This document shows positions 16,559 through 24,434 of a stretch of DNA of 64,000 nucleotides, one piece after another; positions within the stretch are counted from its first letter, which is position 1, and each line of letters begins with the position of its first letter. The notes beneath the pieces were generated by a model. It was given only the letters and a program-made list of their open reading frames with translations, was not told where the DNA came from and ran no database searches. The translations under genes and the position numbers were made by a program. This DNA is from Variovorax sp037204085 (GTDB lineage Bacteria > Pseudomonadota > Gammaproteobacteria > Burkholderiales > Burkholderiaceae_C): the NCBI RefSeq assembly GCF_037204085.1, contig NZ_JBBCBW010000005.1:62001-126000 (forward strand). Reading direction: 5' to 3'.

Positions 16559-17556
16559 GGCACGGGCCTGTCGCCGAAGTGGCCATGCAGCGCATAGCTG
16601 TCGAGCGCGGTGACCATGGCCGAAGCCATCGCCGGATGTGAAGGATCGTGGCCCGCGCCGTTGACCCAGCGCAGCTGGCTGTGCGCGACGCGCTCGTGCA
16701 CCGCCTGTGCGCCTTCGGGCCGGCAGATGCGGTCGTCTCGCGAATGCAGCAACAGGGTCGGCACCTTCGGGAGCGCATCGAGGCGGTCGAGAAGGGGAGG
16801 CGCATCGAGCCAGCAGCGATGCAGCAGGTAATGGCTCTGCACACGGTAGCGGTCGACCAGCGCGTCGAGCGTCTCGCGGTCGGGCTGCAGGCCGGTATTC
16901 GAAACGGGTTCGCCGCCGGCCAACGTTCGTTCCCATTGCCACCAGGCAAGGGCGAGCTGCCGGGGCAGGTCCGCATCACGGTCGGCGGGTGGCTCTTGAA
17001 GGCCGGCAGCCAGATAGCCCAGCATGTCGTGGCGTTGATCCGCCGGCGCCACAGATGCAAACCGCGCCCACGCGGCAGGCGCGTGGCCCGGGGTGTCCTG
17101 GAAGAAATCCTCGATGTATTCGGCGCTGGGCAAGAACACCGCGCGCAGCAGCAAAGCCGCGACTGCCTGCGGCTCGAATGCTGCATGCGCGAGCGCCAGC
17201 GTGGCGCCCCAAGAACCACCGACAACCAGCCAGCGCGGCACTTCGAGCCGCTCGCGCACAAGGCGCAAGTCATCGAGCAGATCCTCCGTGCGATTGTGCG
17301 CCGTCGCACCGCGCGGGCGGCTCCGGCCCGCACCGCGCTGGTCGATGCCGATCACCCGATACCGCGCGGGGTCGAAGAAGCGGCGCAGCAGCGGCGAAGT
17401 GCCCGAGCCGGGTCCGCCATGCAGCACCACGGCGCAGAGGCCGGCCGGATCACCACTTTCTTCTACATGCAGCACGTGGCCGTGCGGCGCCTCCATTGCG
17501 TGGGTGCGCCAAGGCTGGGTTTCTGGGTACAGGCCGGTAGAAAGCACGAGGGCCAT
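16555..17556 (-). CDS. pip: prolyl iminopeptidase-like alpha/beta hydrolase
   Basis: A 333-residue S33-family alpha/beta hydrolase with the oxyanion-hole motif LHGGPGSG, the nucleophile Ser115 in GGSWG, an Asp in LHSRDDRI and a His in GAGHD. These fit prolyl iminopeptidases, cytosolic enzymes that release N-terminal proline. It heads an operon with a two-component system and diverges from pqqA, 162 bases away. No pqqF protease gene is in the window, so a part in peptide trimming for PQQ is a speculation worth noting; housekeeping peptide turnover is the simpler reading. Confidence 0.85.
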   Translation of the reverse strand: MALVLSTGLYPETQPWRTHAMEAPHGHVLHVEESGDPAGLCAVVLHGGPGSGTSPLLRRFFDPARYRVIGIDQRGAGRSRPRGATAHNRTEDLLDDLRLVRERLEVPRWLVVGGSWGATLALAHAAFEPQAVAALLLRAVFLPSAEYIEDFFQDTPGHAPAAWARFASVAPADQRHDMLGYLAAGLQEPPADRDADLPRQLALAWWQWERTLAGGEPVSNTGLQPDRETLDALVDRYRVQSHYLLHRCWLDAPPLLDRLDALPKVPTLLLHSRDDRICRPEGAQAVHERVAHSQLRWVNGAGHDPSHPAMASAMVTALDSYALHGHFGDRPVP

Positions 17557-17582
17557 GGTACGCGGTGGCCCCGAAGTCGCTA

Positions 17583-17612
17583 TTCATGAAAATCATGAAG
17601 TCCCATTCATGA
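17583..17612. promoter_or_regulatory. TTCATGA palindrome and extra half-site in the pip/pqqA divergent region
   Basis: TTCATGA-AAA-TCATGAA is a perfect 7-bp inverted repeat at 17583-17599, and a third TTCATGA follows at 17606-17612. It sits 27 bases upstream of the pip ATG and about 120 upstream of pqqA, in the only non-coding stretch between them. This is the layout expected of an operator for a dimeric regulator acting on one or both operons. The protein that binds is unknown. Confidence 0.5.
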
Positions 17613-17718
17613 TTTCACGGCTAGGTTGCGGCGGTGCATCGGTTCAATATGCGTTCTGGAGCACTCGAAGTTCCCGCAGCCGCCATGTGGCGCTGTGCCA
17701 TCTTGCAGGAGACACAAT

Positions 17719-17793
17719 ATGAAATGGGAAACCCCGACGGCAACTGATCTTCGCTTCGGCTTCGAGATCACGATGTACGTCAGCGCACGCTGA
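17719..17793 (+). CDS. pqqA: PQQ precursor peptide PqqA
   Basis: A 24-codon gene encoding the ribosomally made PQQ precursor. Glu16 and Tyr20, the two residues that PqqE cross-links, are in the family spacing within FEITMY, followed by a short VSAR tail. A good ribosome site, CAGGAGA, precedes the ATG by seven bases. It lies at the head of pqqABCDE and is followed by a strong hairpin that probably keeps pqqA mRNA in excess over the enzyme genes. Confidence 0.96.
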   Translation: MKWETPTATDLRFGFEITMYVSAR

Positions 17794-17807
17794 TTGCGCG
17801 CCTCTTC

Positions 17808-17840
17808 ACAACCCGCCCCGGCTCGCCCGGGGCGGGTTGT
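17808..17840 (+). terminator. hairpin between pqqA and pqqB (attenuator/terminator)
   Basis: A perfect 14-bp inverted repeat (arms 17808-17821 and 17827-17840, loop CTCGC) lies 14 bases after the pqqA stop. It is followed by TTCG and not a T-run, so partial termination or 3-prime-end protection of the pqqA message is likelier than full stop. Such a structure after pqqA is common in pqq operons. Confidence 0.7.
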
Positions 17841-17867
17841 TTCGAACCTCTTTCTTCCTGATTCGAG

Positions 17868-18788
17868 ATGCGCATCACCGTTCTGGGCTCCGCCGCGGGC
17901 GGCGGCTTTCCGCAATGGAACTGCAATTGCCCCAACTGCCTGGGTGTGCGCGCGGGCACGGTGCGCGCCAAGCCGCGCACGCAGTCGTCGATCTTCGTAC
18001 GGCCTGACCATGGCGAGGACGGCGTGCTGTTCAACGCGTCGCCCGACATCCTCGAGCAGATCCGCAGCAGCCCGGTACTGCAGCCGGGGCGCGCGCTGCG
18101 CGACACCGCCATCGCCGGCGTGGTGCTGATCGACGGACAGGTCGACCATGCCACGGGCCTTTTCATGCTGCGCGAACGCGGCACGCCGCTGCCGCTGTGG
18201 TGCACCGACCCGGTCGCCGAAGATCTGAGTCAGGGTAATCCCGTGCTGCGCGTGCTGTCGCACTACTGCGGCGTGGCGCGTCACCCGATTGCGCTCGACG
18301 GCAATGCCTTCGAGGTGCCGGGCGTGCCCAACCTGAGCTTTCGCGCCATGGCGCTCACCGGCAAGGCGGCGCCGTATTCGCCGCACCGCGAACAGCAGGT
18401 GCCGGGCGACAACATCGGTGTGACCGTGTTCGACCGCAAGAGCGGCAAGAGCCTGTTCTATGCGCCGGGGCTGGGCGCGATCACGCCGCCCGTGTTCGAC
18501 GCCATGGCAACCGCCGATGCGGTCATGGTCGACGGCACCTTCTGGACCGACGACGAAATGGTTCGCCTGGGCGTCAGCGGCAAACGCGCGCGCGAGATCG
18601 GCCACCTGCCGCAATCAGGCGAGGGCGGAATGATCGAATGGCTGACGCGGCTGCCCGCGGCCACGCGGCGCATGCTCATTCACATCAACAACACCAACCC
18701 CATCCTCGACGAAGACTCCGACGAGCACGCGCTGCTGCGGCGCGCGGGCATCGAGCCTTGCGAGGACGGGATGACGATTCAACTCTGA
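17868..18788 (+). CDS. pqqB: PqqB, metallo-beta-lactamase-fold PQQ protein
   Basis: A 306-residue PqqB. It begins ITVLGSAAGGGFPQWNCNC, the family signature with its cysteines, and keeps the metallo-beta-lactamase fold (LIDGQVDHATGL, LFYAPGLGA, VDGTFWTDDEM). PqqB is an iron-dependent hydroxylase acting on the cross-linked Glu-Tyr intermediate. It lies 27 bases after the pqqA-pqqB hairpin, and its transcription is probably read-through from pqqA. Confidence 0.96.
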   Translation: MRITVLGSAAGGGFPQWNCNCPNCLGVRAGTVRAKPRTQSSIFVRPDHGEDGVLFNASPDILEQIRSSPVLQPGRALRDTAIAGVVLIDGQVDHATGLFMLRERGTPLPLWCTDPVAEDLSQGNPVLRVLSHYCGVARHPIALDGNAFEVPGVPNLSFRAMALTGKAAPYSPHREQQVPGDNIGVTVFDRKSGKSLFYAPGLGAITPPVFDAMATADAVMVDGTFWTDDEMVRLGVSGKRAREIGHLPQSGEGGMIEWLTRLPAATRRMLIHINNTNPILDEDSDEHALLRRAGIEPCEDGMTIQL

Positions 18789-18811
18789 AGCCAAGCGCCG
18801 GGTCCACCACC

Positions 18812-19576
18812 ATGCATGCCGACAGAATCCAGGATCCGTTTCGACCGGCCGCGGGCGGCCAGCAGAACGCGCCGGCATGGAGCCGCGAAGAATTCGAAGC
18901 CAAGCTGCGCGAACGCGGCCGCAGCTATCACATCCACCATCCGTTCAACGTCATGCTCAACAGCGGCAGGGCCACGCCGGAGCAGATCCGCGGCTGGGTG
19001 GCCAACCGCTTCTACTACCAGATCGCGATTCCCATCAAGGACGGCGCGGTGATCTCGAACTGCCCCGATCCCGCGGTGCGGCGCGGCTGGGTGCAGCGCA
19101 TCCTCGACCACGATGGCTTCGAGCTTGGCGGCATCAAGGACGAAGGCGGTATCGAGGCCTGGCTCCGCCTGGCCGAAGCCGTGGGCCTGTCGCGCGAAGA
19201 GGTGACCGACCTGCGCCATGTGGTGCCGGCCATGCGCTTTGCGGTCGATGCCTACGTGAACTTTGCGCGCCGCGCGCCGTGGCAAGAGGCGGCGTGCTCG
19301 TCGCTCACCGAGCTCTTCGCGCCCGAAATCCACAAGCAGCGCCTGGCCACCTGGCCGGAGCACTACAGCTGGATCGAGCCGGGCGGCCTGAGCTACTTTC
19401 GCAACCGCGTGAGCCAGGCGCGGCGCGACGTGGAGCAGGGGCTGGCCATCACGCTCGACCACTTCGACACCCGGGCACTGCAAGAGCGCGCGCTGGAAGT
19501 GCTGCAGTTCAAGCTCGACATTCTCTGGGCCATGAACGATGCGATGGCAACGCGCTACGGGGTCAGCAGCACATGA
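18812..19576 (+). CDS. pqqC: PqqC, pyrroloquinoline-quinone synthase
   Basis: A 254-residue all-helical PqqC, which carries out the final oxygen-dependent ring closure and eight-electron oxidation to PQQ. Family landmarks include RSYHIHHPFNVMLN near residue 40, GWVANRFYYQ and EHYSWIEPGGLSYF. It is a stand-alone PqqC, not a PqqCD fusion. ATG 18812 gives the normal length. Its stop overlaps pqqD (ATGA). Confidence 0.96.
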   Translation: MHADRIQDPFRPAAGGQQNAPAWSREEFEAKLRERGRSYHIHHPFNVMLNSGRATPEQIRGWVANRFYYQIAIPIKDGAVISNCPDPAVRRGWVQRILDHDGFELGGIKDEGGIEAWLRLAEAVGLSREEVTDLRHVVPAMRFAVDAYVNFARRAPWQEAACSSLTELFAPEIHKQRLATWPEHYSWIEPGGLSYFRNRVSQARRDVEQGLAITLDHFDTRALQERALEVLQFKLDILWAMNDAMATRYGVSST

Positions 19577-19866
19577 CAGCAACCAAAGCCATGCTCACCG
19601 CCGAAAGCAAACCCCGCGTCGGCCCCGGCTTTCGCCTGCAATGGGAGCCGGCGCAAGACTGCCATGTGCTGCTGTACCCCGAAGGCATGGTGCGGCTGAA
19701 CGGCAGCGCGGGCGAGATCATGAAGCGCTGCAACGGCGAGCGCAGCGTGGCACAGATCGTGGCCGACCTGGAACAAGCCTTCGACATCACCGGGCTCGAA
19801 CCCGAGGTGCGCGGCTTCGTCGAAATGGCCGCGCAGCAGAACTGGCTGCGCTGGGACCCTGCATGA
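19573..19866 (+). CDS. pqqD: PqqD peptide chaperone
   Basis: A 97-residue PqqD, the RiPP-recognition chaperone that binds PqqA and presents it to PqqE. It has the family core PEGMVRLNGSAGEIMKRC and ends in a helix with the typical Trp-Leu (NWLRWD). It is coupled by ATGA overlaps to pqqC before it and pqqE after it. Confidence 0.95.
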   Translation: MTATKAMLTAESKPRVGPGFRLQWEPAQDCHVLLYPEGMVRLNGSAGEIMKRCNGERSVAQIVADLEQAFDITGLEPEVRGFVEMAAQQNWLRWDPA

Positions 19867-21023
19867 CGCCCATGACGAACGCCGCACCACGCCCCGGACC
19901 GCCGCTCTGGCTGCTGGCCGAGCTGACCTACCGTTGCCCGCTGCATTGCGTCTTCTGCTTCAACCCGGTCGACTTTGCCAAGCAGGAGGACGAGCTCGGC
20001 ACCGACGACTGGCTGCGCGTGCTGCGCGAAGGCCGCGAGCTTGGCGCGGTGCAGTGCGGCCTTTCAGGCGGAGAGCCGCTGCTGCGCGACGACCTCGAAA
20101 TCATCATTGCCGAGGCCGCCCGCCTGGGCTACTACACCAACCTGCTGACCTCGGGCGTCGGCCTCACGGCGCAGCGCGCCGCCGCGCTCAAGGCCGCGGG
20201 CCTGGACCATGTGCAGCTGTCGTTCCAGGATTCCACGCGCGAGATGAACGACTTTCTCTCGCACACCAAGACCTTCGAGCTGAAGAACCGGGTGGCCAAG
20301 ATCATCAAGGACCAGGGCTGGCCGATGGTGCTGAACGTGGTGATCCACCGCATGAACATCGACCACATCGACCGCATCATCGAAATGGCGCACGAGATGG
20401 GGGCCGAGTACCTGGAGCTTGCCAACACGCAGTACTACTCGTGGGCCTTCGTCAACCGCGACCAGTTGCTGCCAACGCACGAGCAGCTGCGGCATGCGGA
20501 GGAGGTGACCGACGCCTGGCGCAAGCGGCTGGGCGAGCGCATGCGCATCTTCTTCGTCGCACCCGACTACCACGAAGGCAAGGCCAAGAAGTGCGTCAAC
20601 GGCTGGGGCAGCATGTTTCTTACCGTGGCGCCCGATGGCACCGCGCTGCCTTGCCACACCGCCAAGATGCTGCCGGGCCTCGAATTTCCGAACGTGAAGG
20701 CGCAGGGCCTCCGCGACATCTGGTTCGACTCCGAAGGCTTCAACCGCTACCGCGGCACCGGCTGGATGAAGGAACCCTGCGCAAGCTGCGACCAGCGCGA
20801 GCAGGACCTGGGCGGCTGCCGCTGCCAGGCCTACCTGCTGGCGCAGGATGCGGCCGCGGCCGACCCGGTGTGCGCGAAAAGCCCGGACCACCACCGCGTG
20901 GTCGAGGCGGTGGAGCGTGCCGCTGCGCGCGACCCTGCGGCGCCGGTGGAGCATCCGCTGGTGTTTCGCGACCCGGCCAATTCGCGCCGGCTTTCCGCCG
21001 CACTCGTCACGCCGGACGCGTGA
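19863..21023 (+). CDS. pqqE: PqqE radical SAM enzyme
   Basis: A 386-residue radical SAM/SPASM protein that cross-links Glu and Tyr of PqqA. Cys25, Cys29 and Cys32 in CPLHCVFC bind the SAM cluster. The C-terminal cysteines (CHTAKM, CASCDQ, GGCRCQ) form the auxiliary-cluster SPASM domain. GGEPLL follows as the SAM-binding motif. The gene converges on mxaL and overlaps its end by 17 bases, so there is no room for a terminator between the two operons. Confidence 0.95.
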   Translation: MTPMTNAAPRPGPPLWLLAELTYRCPLHCVFCFNPVDFAKQEDELGTDDWLRVLREGRELGAVQCGLSGGEPLLRDDLEIIIAEAARLGYYTNLLTSGVGLTAQRAAALKAAGLDHVQLSFQDSTREMNDFLSHTKTFELKNRVAKIIKDQGWPMVLNVVIHRMNIDHIDRIIEMAHEMGAEYLELANTQYYSWAFVNRDQLLPTHEQLRHAEEVTDAWRKRLGERMRIFFVAPDYHEGKAKKCVNGWGSMFLTVAPDGTALPCHTAKMLPGLEFPNVKAQGLRDIWFDSEGFNRYRGTGWMKEPCASCDQREQDLGGCRCQAYLLAQDAAAADPVCAKSPDHHRVVEAVERAAARDPAAPVEHPLVFRDPANSRRLSAALVTPDA

Positions 21024-22005
21024 GGCCGCGCGGCTGCAACCGTTCAGCCGCCTTCTTGTTTCGCGCCTTCGGCTGCTGCTCGCGCTTCCAGCCGAAATCC
21101 GGCGCAAACCGCCACGCGAGCAACAGCAGCGCGAGCAGGGCCGGAATCCAGCGCAGGTCCGCATCCGCAGGCAGGTATTGCGCATAGCGGCGGTCGAGCA
21201 TCGCCGTTTTCAATGCATCGGGTGTCTGGAGGCGCCGGTAGTTCACACCCACCAGCTCGGCCAGCGACCGCAGGTGGTCTTGCCGCAGTTCGGAAAGATG
21301 CTCGTGGTTCAGCGTGCCGCCGATGGCCGAGCCTTGCACCACTTCGTCCGCCCGCCAGTAGCCGGCGGGCTCGCCGGTGCTGCCGGTCTTGGGAATGGGC
21401 ACCGGCACATCGCCGCCCACGCCAACTAGCCAGCCCTTCACATCGCCGGGCTTGATGTCCGTCATCGGCGGCGTTTCGTTGATGCGCAAGGGCGGCGATT
21501 CCTGCCCGTCGCTGATGAAGACAAAGCTGGTGTCGGGCCCCACGCTGCGGGCGCCGCGCACCGCCCAGGTCACGCCCTTGCTCACATTGCTGGCGTTGGC
21601 CCAGCGCATGCGGCCGTCGATGCGTTCGAGCGAGGCCAGCAGTTCTTCGTAGTGGCTGCAGACCTCCACAGGCGCAAGAATCACCAGCGAGCGGTAGTCC
21701 GCAAAAATGCTCCAGCCCACCCTGGAGCCGCAAGGCAGCGCGCCCAGCACGTCGCGCATCGCGGCTCTCGCCAGCGCCAGGCGGCTGACGGCCACATGGT
21801 TCAGCTCGACATCCTCGACATTCATGCTCTGCGTGATGTCGAAGCTGACCTGCCAGTTGAACACCGGGCGCTGCAGCTGCACGCGCGGCGGCCAGACGGC
21901 CAGTGCCAGCAGCACAAAGGCGAGCAGCAGCGGCCCGTTGCCTGTGCTGCCGCCGAAGCGCCGCAAAGCGGACAGCCATCGTGCGGGCAGCAAGCGCAGT
22001 CTCAC
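21007..22005 (-). CDS. mxaL: MxaL, membrane-anchored von Willebrand A protein
   Basis: A 332-residue protein with a membrane segment near the N-terminus (LLLAFVLLALAVWP), a VWA domain opening with a MIDAS-like DITQSMN, and a C-terminal hydrophobic segment (WIPALLALLLLAW). MxaL belongs to the mxaRSACKL set needed to assemble active methanol dehydrogenase in Methylobacterium. The start is GTG in a GTGA overlap with mxaK. It is the last gene of the xoxF-led operon. Confidence 0.85.
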   Translation of the reverse strand: MRLRLLPARWLSALRRFGGSTGNGPLLLAFVLLALAVWPPRVQLQRPVFNWQVSFDITQSMNVEDVELNHVAVSRLALARAAMRDVLGALPCGSRVGWSIFADYRSLVILAPVEVCSHYEELLASLERIDGRMRWANASNVSKGVTWAVRGARSVGPDTSFVFISDGQESPPLRINETPPMTDIKPGDVKGWLVGVGGDVPVPIPKTGSTGEPAGYWRADEVVQGSAIGGTLNHEHLSELRQDHLRSLAELVGVNYRRLQTPDALKTAMLDRRYAQYLPADADLRWIPALLALLLLAWRFAPDFGWKREQQPKARNKKAAERLQPRGLTRPA

Positions 22006-22553
22006 GGCAGGTCTCCGGCGACGAAGCCCGGCACCCGGACCCGGCGCTGTTCATGCGCCGGCTGTTGCTCGGCCGAAAAGGCTTCCTGGTCTTCGGGTGC
22101 CAGGCGCAGCGCACGCTCCAGGTTGTAGCGCGCGTCCCAGTCTTGCGGTGCGGCGCGCAGCAGGTCGCGCAGCCGCTGCTTGCCCAGTTCGAACAGCGGC
22201 AGCGCGCCGGCCTCTTGCGCCATGCCCTGGCGCAGGTACATGTTGCCCAGGTTGAACAGCGCCTGCCGCGCCACCGGGTCGCGTTCTCCGCTCTGGATCA
22301 GCGCCGCATAGCCCTTGAGCGCGGCATCGTGCGCGCCGGCTTTCGATAGGGCCAGGGCCTGCGCCAGCTGCAGTTCGCGCGGGGCCGAAAGCGGCGCCGG
22401 CGCTGCGTCCTTGCCTGCGGGCGTGGCTGCGATGCGGGCGATTTCGGTGTTCAGGCCGGCCGTGCGGTGCAGGCGCAGCCCACGCTCGCAAGCTATGCCC
22501 ACGCAGCACAGGCTCAGCACGCCAAACACCAGGTGAACTGTGCGCCGCTTCAT
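22002..22553 (-). CDS. mxaK: MxaK, membrane-anchored TPR-like protein
   Basis: A 183-residue protein with one N-terminal membrane segment (VHLVFGVLSLCCVGIA) and a TPR-like region (ALFNLGNMYLRQGMAQEA, then DARYNLERALRLAPED). It matches MxaK by position between mxaC and mxaL and by architecture. It probably scaffolds the VWA proteins in the methanol dehydrogenase maturation complex; direct function is unknown. It overlaps both neighbours. Confidence 0.82.
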   Translation of the reverse strand: MKRRTVHLVFGVLSLCCVGIACERGLRLHRTAGLNTEIARIAATPAGKDAAPAPLSAPRELQLAQALALSKAGAHDAALKGYAALIQSGERDPVARQALFNLGNMYLRQGMAQEAGALPLFELGKQRLRDLLRAAPQDWDARYNLERALRLAPEDQEAFSAEQQPAHEQRRVRVPGFVAGDLP

Positions 22554-23551
22554 GTGCTTTTTCGCCAGCTTTGCAGTTGCACCGAGCGGCAGGCGAGCAG
22601 GCCCGCGCAGCAAAGCATGGCCGCAAGATAGAAGGCCGCGCCGTGGTCGCGCCGCGGCACCCGCTCGTGAATGGTCAGCGGAAAATTCTGCTGCCGGTCG
22701 ATCTCGGCCATGGCGGCCGCCATGGCATTCGAATCGTCTACCTGGTAGAGCCGGTAGGGCGTGGCCAGCGTCTTGAAGAACTTGTGCAGCGCCAATTCCT
22801 CGCCAAGGCCGTAGGCAGATACCGTCTCGGTGTTGAGGTTGGGCGAGTTCGGTCCGCTGCGCACGTAGATCCAGTAGAGCCCGATCTTCTCGCGCGCGAG
22901 TCCGGCATGAATGCGCTCGCGCGTTGCCTCGTCGAGCTGCGCGCCGCCGTCCGAAACGATCAGGATCACGCGGCTGCCCGAATAGCTTCGGCCTTCGAAT
23001 TCCTCGATGGCGGCAAGCAGCGCCACGCCCATGCGTGTTTCGGGCAGGCCCCGGCCGATGGCGGTGGCAGCGAGCGCGGCCTGCACCGTGTCGGTCTTCT
23101 GGGTGAAGGGCACCACCGCAACCGGCACCGTGCTGAAGGTCATGAAGGCAAAGCGGTTGTCGGGCCGCTTGGCGACGAACTCGCTCAGCAAGTCGCGCAC
23201 CACCTTGGCCTTGGGCTCCTGCGACATGCGGCCCGCGGTCTGCAGGCCGTTGGTGTGCACAGTCGCGTCCATGCTGCTGCTGCGGTCCATGAGAATGAGC
23301 ACCTCCGCGCCGCGCCCGGCACGCTCGACCACCGCGCCCGATTGGCCCGGCCCGGCAAGACCCAGAACGGTGAAGGCCATGGCGCCGACCGCGAACGCGC
23401 GCCACATGAAGCCGACAAGGCGGCCGACCCGGTCCGCCGGCAGCCACGCCACGTAAGAAAAGCCCAGCGTGTCGCTGCGCCTGCGCAAGAGCGGCAGCAG
23501 CGCGAGCGGCAGCAGGGCGAGCATCCAGGGCTGGGCGAGGTCGAAGCGCAT
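22550..23551 (-). CDS. mxaC: MxaC, membrane VWA-domain protein
   Basis: A 333-residue protein with N-terminal membrane helices (LALLPLALLPLL and a second near residue 50), a VWA domain with a full MIDAS start (LILMDRSSSMDAT) and a C-terminal membrane segment (FYLAAMLCCAGLLACRS). This is the layout of MxaC/BatA-type proteins working with a MoxR ATPase. In Methylobacterium mxaC mutants make inactive methanol dehydrogenase. It overlaps mxaK and follows mxaA by 13 bases. Confidence 0.86.
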   Translation of the reverse strand: MRFDLAQPWMLALLPLALLPLLRRRSDTLGFSYVAWLPADRVGRLVGFMWRAFAVGAMAFTVLGLAGPGQSGAVVERAGRGAEVLILMDRSSSMDATVHTNGLQTAGRMSQEPKAKVVRDLLSEFVAKRPDNRFAFMTFSTVPVAVVPFTQKTDTVQAALAATAIGRGLPETRMGVALLAAIEEFEGRSYSGSRVILIVSDGGAQLDEATRERIHAGLAREKIGLYWIYVRSGPNSPNLNTETVSAYGLGEELALHKFFKTLATPYRLYQVDDSNAMAAAMAEIDRQQNFPLTIHERVPRRDHGAAFYLAAMLCCAGLLACRSVQLQSWRKST

Positions 23552-23564
23552 GGCTCTGCTCCCG

Positions 23565-24434
23565 TCAATGCCTGTGGCGCTTTTCCGCATCGCGCAGGGC
23601 CCTGCACAGCGGCCGGAGCGGGTACGCGCCCTCGGGCTGTGCTGCCGAGGCAACGCTCTCGGCAAAGAAGAAGCGCCGCGTCGATTCGCGATAGAACTCC
23701 TCCAGGCGCGGCTGCAGTGGTCGCAGGTACGGCGCCTCGGCCATGAGCTGCGGCAGGCTGGCGTGGTGAACCACGCGGCCGGCGCTCCGGTTGAGCGCGC
23801 GATGCAGCACGCGCCAGGCTTCCGGGCTCGCGGGATCGCCGATGCGCTTGAGCTCGCGCCAGGCGTTTGCGAACGGAAGCTGCTGCGCTTCGCGCCGGTT
23901 GCGCCACGCCCACCAGCCGAGCCAGGCCACAAGCACGGCCAGCAGCGCAAGAACCGAAAACTTCAGCTGCTGCCCGAGCGCGTAAGTGGGAAGCGGGGCC
24001 ACGGCGCGGTCCGGCCGCAGCGGCTGCAGATCGCCCTGCGCCGCCACTTCGAGCGGCGTCAGCGGGCCGATGCTGATCGGCCACGCGGGCAGCGCGAGCG
24101 GCACGCCCGTTGCGGTCGCAATGCTGAGCGCCGGCAGCGAAACGGCGGTGAGCGCGCGCGGCGCGTTGATCACCTGGTAATCGATGGCCAGCCACCGCCG
24201 CCCCTCGGCATCGGTCTCGACGCGCGAGGGCCTGCGCTCCAGCCACAGGTCGATGCGTGCGGCGCTGGGCAGCGCGCCGGGCTGCAGAGGCCGGCCGGCC
24301 TGCTCCAGCAGCACGCGCTGCGTGAGAACGTCGCCGATCACATGTCCGAAGGCGCGCGGCTGCTCGACCGTGGCGGCGCTTGCCGTGCCGGCCGCGACGG
24401 CGAACACCAGCAGGGCTGCAAGGCGCCGGTTCAT
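23565..24434 (-). CDS. mxaA: MxaA, periplasmic/membrane methanol dehydrogenase assembly protein
   Basis: A 289-residue protein with a signal peptide (LAALLVFAVAAGTASA), a periplasmic domain containing RAFGHVIGDVL, a single membrane segment (SVLALLAVLVAWLGWWAW) and a cytoplasmic tail. This agrees with MxaA/BatD-like proteins. It starts in an ATGA overlap with mxaS. Known mxaA mutants fail to load the metal of MxaF; here the likely client is XoxF, since no mxaF is present. Confidence 0.82.
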   Translation of the reverse strand: MNRRLAALLVFAVAAGTASAATVEQPRAFGHVIGDVLTQRVLLEQAGRPLQPGALPSAARIDLWLERRPSRVETDAEGRRWLAIDYQVINAPRALTAVSLPALSIATATGVPLALPAWPISIGPLTPLEVAAQGDLQPLRPDRAVAPLPTYALGQQLKFSVLALLAVLVAWLGWWAWRNRREAQQLPFANAWRELKRIGDPASPEAWRVLHRALNRSAGRVVHHASLPQLMAEAPYLRPLQPRLEEFYRESTRRFFFAESVASAAQPEGAYPLRPLCRALRDAEKRHRH

